In this document: piece after piece, positions 26,604-35,068 of the stretch
Layout: each line of letters opens with the position of its first letter
Position numbering within the stretch: position 1 is the stretch's first letter
NCBI RefSeq assembly: GCF_017353415.1
Contig: NZ_JAFMPX010000012.1
Span: 1 to 64,000, forward strand
Direction of reading: 5' to 3'
From: Arthrobacter sp. E3
GTDB taxonomy: Bacteria > Actinomycetota > Actinomycetes > Actinomycetales > Micrococcaceae
Length of the DNA stretch: 64,000 bases
Made by a program: the position numbers and the translations under genes
Notes under the pieces: generated by a model
Told to the model about the DNA's origin: nothing
Database searches by the model: none
Seen by the model: only the letters and a program-made list of their open reading frames with translations

Positions 26604-27914
26604 ATGACAGTGAAAATTCGTACTTTTGCCGCAGCGGCGGCAATTGCGGCACTCGCAATCACAGCCACCGGCTGCAGCGGCGGCAACAACAACAGCCCAG
26701 CGGACGGCGGCGGCAAAACCCTCACCTACTGGGCCAGCAACCAGGGCACCAGCCTGGACAACGACAAGGAAGTGCTCACCCCGGTACTGCAAAAGTTCCA
26801 GGATGAGACAGGCGTCAAGGTGAACCTCGAGGTTATCGGGTGGAACGACCTGCAGACCCGCATCCAGACAGCTGTCACCTCCGGACAGGCCCCCGATGTG
26901 CTGAACATCGGCAATACGTGGGCGGCTTCGCTGCAGTCCACCGGCGCGTTCCTGCCGTTTGATTCGGCCGCCTTTGACGCGATCGGCGGCAAGGACAAGT
27001 TCGTGAAAACAGCCATGGACACCGGTGGTGTACCCGGACAGGATCCCACCTCGGTGCCGCTCTACGGGCTGGCCTACGGCCTGTACTACAACAAGGCCAT
27101 GTTCAAGGACGCCGGTCTTACCCCGCCCACCACCTGGGAGGAAATGGCTGCCGACGCCAAGGCCCTCACCAAGGACGGCAAGTACGGATTCTCCCTGGCA
27201 GCAGGTAGTTACACGGAAAACTCACACTTCGCCTTCATCAACGCAGCCCAGAACGGTGCTGACTTCTTTGATGCCGACGGCAAGCCCACTTTCACTTCCG
27301 ATGGCATTGTTGACGGTATTGCCCGGTACCTGGATCTGATGCAGACGGATAAGGCAGTCAACCCCTCCAACGCACAGTATGACAACGGCACCCAGGCCAT
27401 CAATGACTTCGCCAACGGCAAGGCCGCCATGATCCTCAGCCAGAACAACGCCGACAGCTCCATCGCCTCCCAAGGAATGAAGAACGACGAGTACGGTGTG
27501 GTTGCCTTCCCCGCACCCGAAGGCGGAAAGCCGATTGCCACCATGGTGGCCGGCATCAACATGTCCATCTTCAAGAACACGAAGAACAAGGACGCCGCGC
27601 TGGAATTCGTGAAGTTCATGACCAGTGAAGCCACCCAGGCCACCCTGGACAAGTCCTTCGCTGCACTGCCCGTACTCGACGGGGTGACCCCCAGCTTCAC
27701 TGACAATGCAGAGGAAGCCAAGACCTTCTCCGACATCTACTCCAACAAGTCCAAGCCCCTGCCGCTCGTGGCAGCTGAGGACCAGTTTGAGAGCACCGTC
27801 GGCAAGGCCATGAACCAGATGTTCGCCACCATCGCCTCCGGCGGCACCGTCAGCAAGGCAGACATCAAGTCCGCACTGACCACCGCGCAGCAGGCAGTGG
27901 AAGCCGCCAGCTGA
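26604..27914 (+). CDS. Sugar ABC transporter substrate-binding lipoprotein
   Basis: A 436-residue extracellular solute-binding protein, family 1 (CUT1 type). The signal peptide MTVKIRTFAAAAAIAALAIT ends in the lipobox TATGC, giving a lipid-anchored cysteine near residue 24. Downstream features include LTYWASNQGTSLDNDKEVLT, GQAPDVLNIGNTWAAS and LYGLAYGLYYNKAMFKDAGL. It captures a sugar or glycoside outside the cell and hands it to the two permeases that follow. No ATPase gene is in the operon, so a shared MsiK-type ATPase encoded elsewhere is probably used. Confidence 0.92.
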   Translation: MTVKIRTFAAAAAIAALAITATGCSGGNNNSPADGGGKTLTYWASNQGTSLDNDKEVLTPVLQKFQDETGVKVNLEVIGWNDLQTRIQTAVTSGQAPDVLNIGNTWAASLQSTGAFLPFDSAAFDAIGGKDKFVKTAMDTGGVPGQDPTSVPLYGLAYGLYYNKAMFKDAGLTPPTTWEEMAADAKALTKDGKYGFSLAAGSYTENSHFAFINAAQNGADFFDADGKPTFTSDGIVDGIARYLDLMQTDKAVNPSNAQYDNGTQAINDFANGKAAMILSQNNADSSIASQGMKNDEYGVVAFPAPEGGKPIATMVAGINMSIFKNTKNKDAALEFVKFMTSEATQATLDKSFAALPVLDGVTPSFTDNAEEAKTFSDIYSNKSKPLPLVAAEDQFESTVGKAMNQMFATIASGGTVSKADIKSALTTAQQAVEAAS

Positions 27915-27938
27915 CACCCTTCCGCTTCAAACAGCCAT

Positions 27939-27984
27939 GAAGGGGCGGGGCCCGCACTCCGCGGCCCCGCCCCTTCCCCTTTTC
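27939..27984 (+). terminator. GC-rich hairpin between binding protein and permease genes
   Basis: Perfect 14-base arms (27939-27952 and 27963-27976) with a 10-base loop are followed by CCCTTTT. It sits inside the operon, 25 bases after the binding-protein stop. A partial terminator or 3'-stabilising hairpin here would give more binding protein than permease, as is usual in sugar ABC operons. Confidence 0.75.
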
Positions 27985-28014
27985 CAGTCCTCCGAAGAAA
28001 GGTGGGTGTTCGCA

Positions 28015-28992
28015 GTGTCTGCTTCCACCACCACCAGCAAGTCCGCCGGGGCGTCCGCCAAGGCGCCGCGGGGCGGGACCCGCAAAAACCGCCGTCCAGG
28101 CTGGTGGCTGCCGTATGCGCTGCTTGCCCCCGCAGTGGTCTTCGAGCTCGTCATCCACGTCATTCCGATGGTCACCGGCATCTGGATGAGCTTCCTCAAG
28201 CTCACCAAAATGTTTATCTCCAACTGGGGCAACGCGCCCTTCATCGGCTTCAAGAACTACGCCGTCGCACTCGACTTCAACGCGGCCGTGGGGTCGGGGC
28301 TGCTCAAATCCTTCCTCATCACCTGCGCCTTCACCATCCTGGTTGTCGCCATTTCCTGGGGACTGGGCATGGCGGCCGCCGTCGCATTGCAAAGGAAGTT
28401 CTTTGGCCGCGGCTTCTTCCGCACCCTGTTCCTTGTTCCCTACGCACTGCCCATGTATGCCGGCATCATCGCCTGGAAGTTCATGCTGCAAAAGGACAAC
28501 GGCGCACTGAACCACATCTTGTATGACAACCTCGGGCTGCCGGGGGACAAGCCATTCTGGCTGATCGGCGACAACGCCTTCGCCGCCGTCGTCATTGTGG
28601 CCATCTGGCGGCTGTGGCCGTTCGCCTTCCTCATGCTCATGGCAGGGCTGCAGTCCATCCCCAACGACGTCTACGAGGCCTCCGCTGTGGATGGTGCACG
28701 GCCGCTGCGGCAGTGGTCGGCCATTACGCTGCCCATGCTCCGCCCCGTCAACATGGTCCTGCTGCTGGTCATGTTCCTGTGGACCTTCAACGATTTCAAC
28801 ACGCCGTTTGTACTCTTTGGCGGTTCCCAGCCACCGGCCGGCGACCTGATCTCCTTCCACATTTACAACGCCTCCTTCCTGACCTGGAACTTTGGCTCCG
28901 GCGCCGCCATGTCGGTGCTCCTGCTGCTGTTCCTGCTGGTGGTCAGCGGCATCTACCTGATCATCATGAACCGGAGGTCGCATCGTGCGTGA
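28015..28992 (+). CDS. Sugar ABC transporter permease (MalF type)
   Basis: A 325-residue inner-membrane permease with six or so hydrophobic segments, starting at LPYALLAPAVVFELVIHVIP and ending at LLLLFLLVVSGIYLI. The conserved cytoplasmic EAA loop reads VYEASAVDGARPLRQWSAIT, which contacts the ATPase. The start is uncertain. I chose GTG 28015, giving a serine- and threonine-rich N-terminus; GTG 28006 is also possible, and the longer frame from 27937 would translate the hairpin. It overlaps the next permease by 8 bases. Confidence 0.88.
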   Translation: MSASTTTSKSAGASAKAPRGGTRKNRRPGWWLPYALLAPAVVFELVIHVIPMVTGIWMSFLKLTKMFISNWGNAPFIGFKNYAVALDFNAAVGSGLLKSFLITCAFTILVVAISWGLGMAAAVALQRKFFGRGFFRTLFLVPYALPMYAGIIAWKFMLQKDNGALNHILYDNLGLPGDKPFWLIGDNAFAAVVIVAIWRLWPFAFLMLMAGLQSIPNDVYEASAVDGARPLRQWSAITLPMLRPVNMVLLLVMFLWTFNDFNTPFVLFGGSQPPAGDLISFHIYNASFLTWNFGSGAAMSVLLLLFLLVVSGIYLIIMNRRSHRA

Positions 28993-29824
28993 AACCAATC
29001 CAGCCAAGGTCTTTCGGATCGTCGTCGTCACATTCCTGACCATCTTCACCGTCATCCCCGTCTACGTCATGGTGATTTCCGGGCTGAAGCCGCTCAAGGA
29101 CGTGCAGGGCGCATTTTCGTGGTGGCCAAGCACCCTGACAGTTCAGCCCTACATCGACATGTGGCAGACGGTCCCCTTGGCCAGCTACTTCGTCAACTCA
29201 GCGATTGTTGCCACCGTCGCCACGGTGCTCTCCCTGATCATTGCGATCTTCGCCTCCTACGCGATCTCCCGCTACCAGTTCCGCGGCCGCTCGCTGTTCT
29301 CCACCACGGTGCTCTCCACCCAGATGCTCCCCGGCGTGCTGTTCCTCCTGCCGCTGTTCTTGATCTTCGTGAACATCAACACGAACTTCGGCATCCAGCT
29401 GGTGGGAACGCGCACGGGCCTGATCATCACCTATCTGACGTTTTCGCTGCCGTTCTCGATCTGGATGCTTGCCGGCTACTTCGACGGCATCCCGAGAGAG
29501 CTTGATGAGGCTGCCAAGGTGGATGGGTGCGGCCCCATGCGTGCACTGCTGACGGTCATCCTTCCAGCGGCCCGCCCCGGACTGGTGGCCGTGGCCATCT
29601 ACAGCTTCATGACCAGCTGGGGCGAGGTGCTGTTCGCCTCGGTCATGACAACAGATGCGAACCGAACGCTGGCTGTCGGCTTGCAGCTCTACTCGACGCA
29701 GACCAACGTGTACTGGAACCAGATCATGGCAGCCTCCGTGGTGGTCTCCATCCCGATCGTCATCGGGTTCCTTCTTCTACAGAAGAACTTTGTAGCGGGG
29801 CTGACAGCTGGGGCCGTCAAGTAG
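28985..29824 (+). CDS. Sugar ABC transporter permease (MalG type)
   Basis: A 279-residue permease, partner of the preceding one. It has about six membrane segments beginning VVVTFLTIFTVIPVYVMVIS. The EAA loop appears as IPRELDEAAKVDGCGPMRAL. The GTG start lies inside the end of the upstream permease gene, so the two are translationally coupled. The operon ends here at a long palindrome. Confidence 0.9.
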   Translation: MRETNPAKVFRIVVVTFLTIFTVIPVYVMVISGLKPLKDVQGAFSWWPSTLTVQPYIDMWQTVPLASYFVNSAIVATVATVLSLIIAIFASYAISRYQFRGRSLFSTTVLSTQMLPGVLFLLPLFLIFVNINTNFGIQLVGTRTGLIITYLTFSLPFSIWMLAGYFDGIPRELDEAAKVDGCGPMRALLTVILPAARPGLVAVAIYSFMTSWGEVLFASVMTTDANRTLAVGLQLYSTQTNVYWNQIMAASVVVSIPIVIGFLLLQKNFVAGLTAGAVK

Positions 29825-29839
29825 CGTGGGCCTTGGAAT

Positions 29840-29907
29840 CGAGGGCGTGCGATGCTGGCGGCGGGCCGTGAAATTTCATGGCCCGTCGCCAGCATGGCAC
29901 GCCCTCG
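29840..29907. terminator. 68-bp near-perfect palindrome between convergent genes
   Basis: The left arm from 29840 and the right arm to 29907 pair almost throughout, right up to a central TGAAATTTCA, so there is hardly any loop. It lies between the permease stop and the htrA remnant, which converge. It most likely works as a bidirectional terminator, although neither side has a T-tract. Confidence 0.65.
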
Positions 29908-29927
29908 CGTTGAACGAGGGACCGCAG

Positions 29928-30808
29928 CTAGGGAATAGTCCCCAACGTGACCGTGGTGGTCGCCGTCTTGCCGTTCCGGTCGTAGGTTGCCACGACCTTG
30001 TCGCCCGCCTTCCTGGCAAGTGTCACTTCGGTCAAGACGGCAATGCTGGTGGCAGGGCGGTCATCCAGCAGGGTTACGACGTCGCTGGCCTGCAGACCGG
30101 CTTGGGCGGCAGGGGGGCTGCGCTGACCCCAAAGTAGGGGTAGGCCACGGTTCCCGTGTCGATCAGCTGGTCGGTGATGCGTGCGGCCAGGCCGATGGGA
30201 ACGGCAAAACCAATTCCAACGCTGCCGCCCCCTGGAGTGCCGTCCGGCCCTGGCACCGTGGAGATGGCCGTGTTGATGCCGATCAGCTTCCCCGCACAGT
30301 CAACCAGCGCGCCGCCGGAGTTTCCCGGGTTGATGGACGCATCGGTCTGGATGGCGCCCACCAAGGTGGCGGTGGTGGTCTCGTCACCGGGAACGGTTTC
30401 TCGGCGGTTGCCCTGAGCGCGGCAAGATCCGACTTCGGATCGCGTCCCACCAACTCCACCACGGAACTGTGGCCGTCGCTGAAGAGGACATCAATGGTGC
30501 CAGCCGTTGCCGCAGCGGCAATAACGTGGTTATTGGTCAGGATGCATACTTCCTTCCTGACCATCACGGCACTGCCGACGCCGGGCAGCGTCGCCACTGC
30601 GGATGGAAACGGTGACGACGCCGGGCAGCACACCTTGGGCGACTTCCGTGGCATCACAGCTGCCCGCGGCAAAGGAAGCCGGGCACACCAAAAGAGAGGT
30701 GATCCACCCGCCAGCCAGTCCTGCCACCAGGGCCAGGACCGCTACACCGGAAATGATGGACGAGAGCGACAAGCGCCGGAGCCAGGGGGTGCTTTGAGCA
30801 GAGCGCAC
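29928..30808 (-). pseudogene. Degraded trypsin-like serine protease gene (HtrA/DegP, S1C) with frameshifts and an internal deletion
   Basis: Starting at 30808 the first frame encodes a membrane anchor (LSSIISGVAVLALVAGLAGG) and VLPGVVTVSIRSGDAA. The protease then continues in a second frame with the catalytic His in ILTNNHVIAAA and Asp in [10 protein letters not shown], then a third with the catalytic Ser in [12 protein letters not shown]. The PDZ end ([17 protein letters not shown]) is in a fourth frame, ending at TAG 29928-29930. Breaks lie near 30583, 30390 and 30115; the last is in a six-base homopolymer. About 40 residues normally found between the Asp and Ser blocks are missing, so sequencing error alone does not explain it. 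Confidence 0.82.
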
Positions 30809-30882
30809 GGAATACTCCGATTAGGACAAGTGCCAAGGCGATGGAAACCTCATGCTGCGGCACCCTGCAACAAAAAAATCGT

Positions 30883-31590
30883 CTAGATGGCGCAGCCGTC
30901 CGGGCCGCAGGCCTCGGCGGAATCTGCTCCATTGGCGTTGACCATGGTGAGCGGGTTGGCTTCCAGCCACGCCTGCTCCAGTGCCTGCGTGAATACATCG
31001 GCTGGCTGGGCTCCGGAGATGCCGTACTTCCTGTCGATGACGAAGAACGGAACACCGGTAACACCGAGGGCGCGGGCTTCGGCAAAGTCGTGCCGGACAT
31101 CGTCTGCGTACTTGTCGGTATCCAGGGCCTCGATAATATCGACGGCGGACAAACCAGCTGCGGTGCCGATGCGCACCAGCTCATCGCGGTTGCCAATGTC
31201 AGCCCCGTGCTCAAAGTGAGCCGAGAGCAGGGCTTCCTTGACGGCGTCGGACGTGCCGTGTGCCGCAGCCAGATGGATCAGCTGGTGGGCGTTGAAGCTG
31301 TTGGCGACCACCACGCCGTCGAACTTGTAGTGCAGGCCTTCACCCTCGGCGGCCTCCTTGACATGGCCCAGCATGCCCATGAGCTGTGCGCGGTCCATGC
31401 CCTTGCGCTCAACGAGGTAGTCGAGCTCGGTGCCGTCGTAGTGCTCGGGGAGGGTGGGATCCAACTGGTAGCTACGCCACTTCACCTCTACGGAATCCTT
31501 GTGCGGAAAAGCGTTCAATGCGGTTTCAAAGCGGCGCTTGCCAATGAAGCACCAGGGGCAGGCCACGTCGGACCAGATTTCAATCTTCAT
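30883..31590 (-). CDS. DsbA family oxidoreductase (FrnE-like)
   Basis: A 235-residue thioredoxin-fold protein of the FrnE/2-hydroxychromene-2-carboxylate isomerase-like DsbA group. The active-site motif CPWC is in IEIWSDVACPWCFIGKRRFE. The cis-proline region is LGVTGVPFFVIDRKYGISGA. The helical insert between them fits the family. There is no signal peptide, so it is cytoplasmic. A further cysteine pair, CGPDGCAI, is at the C-terminus and might add a redox or metal site. Confidence 0.88.
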   Translation of the reverse strand: MKIEIWSDVACPWCFIGKRRFETALNAFPHKDSVEVKWRSYQLDPTLPEHYDGTELDYLVERKGMDRAQLMGMLGHVKEAAEGEGLHYKFDGVVVANSFNAHQLIHLAAAHGTSDAVKEALLSAHFEHGADIGNRDELVRIGTAAGLSAVDIIEALDTDKYADDVRHDFAEARALGVTGVPFFVIDRKYGISGAQPADVFTQALEQAWLEANPLTMVNANGADSAEACGPDGCAI

Positions 31591-31644
31591 ACTGGCGGAA
31601 ACAGGTGTGGTGCCGCCGATATTCCGCCCAGCATTACAGGACGC

Positions 31645-31707
31645 AAAAAACCGAGACGGGAGCAGTCTGCAATGTTTTTATAAACATTGCAGACTGCTCC
31701 CGTCTCG
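31645..31707 (-). terminator. Intrinsic terminator of aceB
   Basis: Perfect 26-base arms (31652-31677 and 31682-31707) with a TTAT loop are followed on the minus strand by six T residues (31645-31650 on the complement). It lies 125 bases beyond the malate synthase stop. This is the strongest Rho-independent terminator in the window. Confidence 0.9.
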
Positions 31708-31832
31708 ATGTGGGGGTGGAGCTGAAATCACGTGGTGCTGAAGCAAAAACGGTAGTAGTGGCTGGCTGCCGGGGCCCGACGGTCGGGCCGGTAGTGGCGG
31801 CGTGTCCGGCAAGCCAGCCAAAATTGTGGAGG

Positions 31833-33497
31833 CTAAGCCGCTGCCAGGGCAAGCTCCCGGACCCGTGCGGGTTCCGGGGTCGGATGCAGATAGTCGGCGT
31901 AGGCCGAGAGGGTCAAAAAGGCCGGAAACTCTTCGCCAAGGGCGACGTCGCTGAAGATGTCCAACGCGTCGTCAAACCTGTCCCCATCAAAACGAGGCAG
32001 CCTGTCGAACTCCTCGCCCAGCAGCTCCAGAACCCAGTCGAAGCTGATCAGCTCGCCGGTGTCAGTGATGGCTTGGCTGTGGATCCACTGCCAGATCTGC
32101 GAGCGGGAGATTTCCGCGGTGGCGGCATCCTCCATGAGGTTGTTCAGGGCGACGGCGCCGTGGCCGCGCAGCCAGGACTCGATGTACTGGATGCCCACCC
32201 AGAGGTTGTCCCGGATGCCCTGCTCGGTAATGGTGCCCTTGGTTCCGGCAACGTCCAGCAGTGCCCGCCCGTCCAACTCCACATCCTCGCGGAGACGGTC
32301 GAGTTGGTTCGTATTCCAGCCGAGAGCCTCGTCAAAGACGTCCATGGCCACCGGAACCAGATCAGGGTGCGCAACCCAGGAACCGTCGAAGCCATCGTCA
32401 GCCTCGCGGGACTTGTCAACGCGGACCGCCTCCAAGGCGATGGCGTTGGCCTCCGGATCGCGACGGTTGGGCACGAAGTTGGACATGCCGCCAATGGCCA
32501 TTGCGCCGCGGCGGTGGCAGGCACGGACCAACTGCTCGGTGTAGGCGCGCATGAACGGAGCCGTCATGGTGATCTGGTTCCGGTCAGGAAGCACGAATCG
32601 CGGGCCGCGGGTGCGGAAGTTCTTGATGACGGAGAACAGGTAGTCCCAGCGGCCAGCGTTCAGGCCAGCGGCGTGGTCACGCAGTTCGTAGAGGATCTCC
32701 TCCATTTCAAACGCTGCCGTGATGGTCTCAATCAGCACCGTGGCCCGGATGGTGCCCTGCGGGATTCCCAACAGGTCCTGGGCCTGGATGAAGATGTCAT
32801 TCCACAGCCGTGCTTCCAAGTGGTTCTCAATCTTCGGCAGGTAAAAGTAAGGACCCTTGCCCTGGGCGATCAGCCGGTGGGCGTTGTGGAAGAAGAACAA
32901 ACCGAAGTCCACGATGCCGCCGGCCATCGGCTTGCCGTTGATGAGCAGGTGCTTTTCCGGCAGGTGCCAGCCGCGTGGGCGGACAACGATGGTGGGCATG
33001 TGTTCGGGAGCGCCGAGACGGTATTCCTTGCCCTCGGGCGAAACGAAGTCGATGCGGCGTTCCAGTGCATCAATGAGGTTCAGCTGGCCACGGATCACGT
33101 TGCCCCACGTCGGTGTGGAGGAGTCCTCCATGTCCGCCAACCACACCTTCGCCCCGGAATTCAAGGCGTTGATGGTCATTTTTCGATCCACCGGACCGGT
33201 GATTTCCACGCGGCGGTCCTCCATCCCCGGAGCCGGGGGAGCGACGCGCCAGTGCGGGTCATCCCGGATGTGGGCGGTTTCGCGCAGGTAGTGCGGATCG
33301 ATGCCGCTGGAGATCCGGCTGCGGCGGGTGCTGCGCGCTGCCAGCAGTTCCTTGCGTCGCGCCGTCGTGCTGCGGTTCAAGGCTGCAATGAAATCCAGTG
33401 CCTCAGGGGTCAGGATTTCGCCTTGGCGGTGGATGGGCGGAGCTGTCAGGGTGATGCCGTTGAACGTGATTCCGTTCAGGCTGTTCGTTGAATTCAT
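31833..33497 (-). CDS. aceB: Malate synthase A
   Basis: A 554-residue malate synthase of the A type, which condenses glyoxylate with acetyl-CoA in the glyoxylate shunt. Visible family segments are VEITGPVDRKMTINALNSGA, VWLADMEDSSTPTWGNV, the TIVVRPRGWHLPEKH block and GAMAIGGMSNFVPNRRDP. The ATG at 33497 has a strong AGGAG 8 bases upstream; upstream in-frame codons are in the spacer. It follows isocitrate lyase by 80 bases on the same strand, and both are expected to be induced on acetate or fatty acids under the RamB-like regulator. Confidence 0.95.
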   Translation of the reverse strand: MNSTNSLNGITFNGITLTAPPIHRQGEILTPEALDFIAALNRSTTARRKELLAARSTRRSRISSGIDPHYLRETAHIRDDPHWRVAPPAPGMEDRRVEITGPVDRKMTINALNSGAKVWLADMEDSSTPTWGNVIRGQLNLIDALERRIDFVSPEGKEYRLGAPEHMPTIVVRPRGWHLPEKHLLINGKPMAGGIVDFGLFFFHNAHRLIAQGKGPYFYLPKIENHLEARLWNDIFIQAQDLLGIPQGTIRATVLIETITAAFEMEEILYELRDHAAGLNAGRWDYLFSVIKNFRTRGPRFVLPDRNQITMTAPFMRAYTEQLVRACHRRGAMAIGGMSNFVPNRRDPEANAIALEAVRVDKSREADDGFDGSWVAHPDLVPVAMDVFDEALGWNTNQLDRLREDVELDGRALLDVAGTKGTITEQGIRDNLWVGIQYIESWLRGHGAVALNNLMEDAATAEISRSQIWQWIHSQAITDTGELISFDWVLELLGEEFDRLPRFDGDRFDDALDIFSDVALGEEFPAFLTLSAYADYLHPTPEPARVRELALAAA

Positions 33498-33577
33498 GGG
33501 AGGGTCTCCTGTGCAAAAGTGCCGGCGGCCGGGGATCTCAACGTGCGTGATCACCCGATGCGGCCGCCGGCAAAGAT

Positions 33578-34900
33578 TTAGTGGAACTGCTCGGCTTCTG
33601 TGGAGCCTGCCAATGCGAGGGTGCCGCTGTTGGGGTTCAGCGCTGTCGCCACCGCGTCGAAGTAGCCTGTGCCCACTTCGCGTTGGTGTTTGGTTGCGGT
33701 GTATCCGCGGTCTTCGGAGGCAAATTCGCGCTCCTGCAGTTCGACGTAGGAGCTCATGCCGTTGCGGGCGTAACCATGGGCAAGATCAAACATCGAGTGG
33801 TTCAGGGAGTGGAAGCCTGCCAGCGTGATGAACTGGAAGGTGTATCCCATCGCGCCAAGCTCACGTTGGAACTTGGCGATCGTTGCGTCGTCCAGGTGCT
33901 TTTTCCAGTTGAACGACGGCGAGCAGTTGTAGGCGAGCATCTGGTCGGGGAACTCGGCCTTGACTGCTTCGGCAAACTTTTTTGCGTGCTCCAGGTTGGG
34001 AGTGCCGGTCTCCATCCAGATCAGGTCCGAGCACGGCGCGTAGGCCAGTGCCCGGGCGATGGAGGGCTCAATGCCGTTGCGGACCTTGTAGAAACCGTCC
34101 TCGGTGCGCTCTCCCGTCAGGAACTGCTGATCGCGTTCGTCGACGTCGGAGGTGATCAAGGTGGCTGCCTCGGCGTCCGTGCGGGCAATGATGACGGAAG
34201 GGACACCGGCGACGTCGGCCGCAAGCCTTGCCGCGTTCAGCGTGCGGACATGTGACTTGGTGGGGATCAGGACCTTCCCGCCCAGGTGGCCGCACTTCTT
34301 TTCGCTGGCCAGCTGGTCTTCCCAGTGGACGCCGGATGCGCCGGAAATGATCATGGACTTCATCAGCTCGTACGCGTTCAGCGGGCCACCAAAGCCGGCC
34401 TCGGCGTCGGCCACGATCGGCACCAGCCAGTCCTCAACGCTCTGGATCCCTTCGGAGGATTCGATCTGGTCTGCCCGCAGGAGTGCGTTGTTGATACGGC
34501 GGACCACCTTGGGAACCGAGTCCACGGGGTACAGGGACTGGTCCGGGTACGTGTTGCCGTTGGAGTTGGCATCGGCGGCAACCTGCCAGCCGGAGAGGTA
34601 GATGGCCTTCAAGCCGGCCTTGACCTGCTGGACCGCTTGGTTTCCGGTCAATGCGCCCAGTGCGTTGGTGTAGCCGCCCGGCTGGGCATTGCGGAGCTGG
34701 TCCCAGAGCTTTTCCGAACCACGGCGGGCCAGGGTGTGTTCCTCGTGGACCCTGCCCTGGAGCTTCACCACATCTTCGCCCGAGTAGCTGCGCTCGATGC
34801 CGTTCCAACGAGGGTTGGCGGCCCATTCGAGTTCGAGAGCGGCGGCAGCCTGTGCGTTGTTCTGCTCCGGCGTCGTTGCGGGTTCAAATGCTGCAGTCAT
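33578..34900 (-). CDS. aceA: Isocitrate lyase
   Basis: A 440-residue isocitrate lyase, which splits isocitrate to glyoxylate and succinate. The catalytic signature KKCGH is at residues 201-205, with nucleophile Cys203. Substrate-binding blocks are [32 protein letters not shown] and the N-terminal NGIERSY. The ATG at 34900 has AAGGAG upstream. It is the first gene of the aceA-aceB unit and is divergent from the RamB-type regulator. Confidence 0.96.
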   Translation of the reverse strand: MTAAFEPATTPEQNNAQAAAALELEWAANPRWNGIERSYSGEDVVKLQGRVHEEHTLARRGSEKLWDQLRNAQPGGYTNALGALTGNQAVQQVKAGLKAIYLSGWQVAADANSNGNTYPDQSLYPVDSVPKVVRRINNALLRADQIESSEGIQSVEDWLVPIVADAEAGFGGPLNAYELMKSMIISGASGVHWEDQLASEKKCGHLGGKVLIPTKSHVRTLNAARLAADVAGVPSVIIARTDAEAATLITSDVDERDQQFLTGERTEDGFYKVRNGIEPSIARALAYAPCSDLIWMETGTPNLEHAKKFAEAVKAEFPDQMLAYNCSPSFNWKKHLDDATIAKFQRELGAMGYTFQFITLAGFHSLNHSMFDLAHGYARNGMSSYVELQEREFASEDRGYTATKHQREVGTGYFDAVATALNPNSGTLALAGSTEAEQFH

Positions 34901-35068
34901 GGTCTCGCTCCTTGTTGTAGGCGATCTCCACACTTCTTCGTTGAAGCCTCATCGTTGAGAGTGGAGATCTAAAGTCCTTCTTTGTGATTTCTACTATTCA
35001 GGGGTTTTCAAGAGTCTTCTAGGGGTAAACACTGGAAAGATTTGCACTTCTTCGCGTATTGTCAAGAA
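34901..35068. promoter_or_regulatory. Divergent control region of aceA and the RamB-like gene
   Basis: The 168-bp spacer contains a 9-bp inverted repeat (GATCTCCAC at 34923-34931 with GTGGAGATC at 34961-34969) in the aceA leader. A decamer CACTTCTTCG occurs twice, near 34930 and near 35046. The stretch AAAGATTTGCAC near 35036 partly resembles the AAAGTTTGCAAA-type RamB box described in Corynebacterium. Which of these is bound is not shown by the sequence. Confidence 0.45.

Noticed and set aside
31605-33491. Long open frame on the plus strand (628 codons) opposite malate synthase
   Set aside because: It is the mirror of aceB and runs through the aceB terminator hairpin; no family features.
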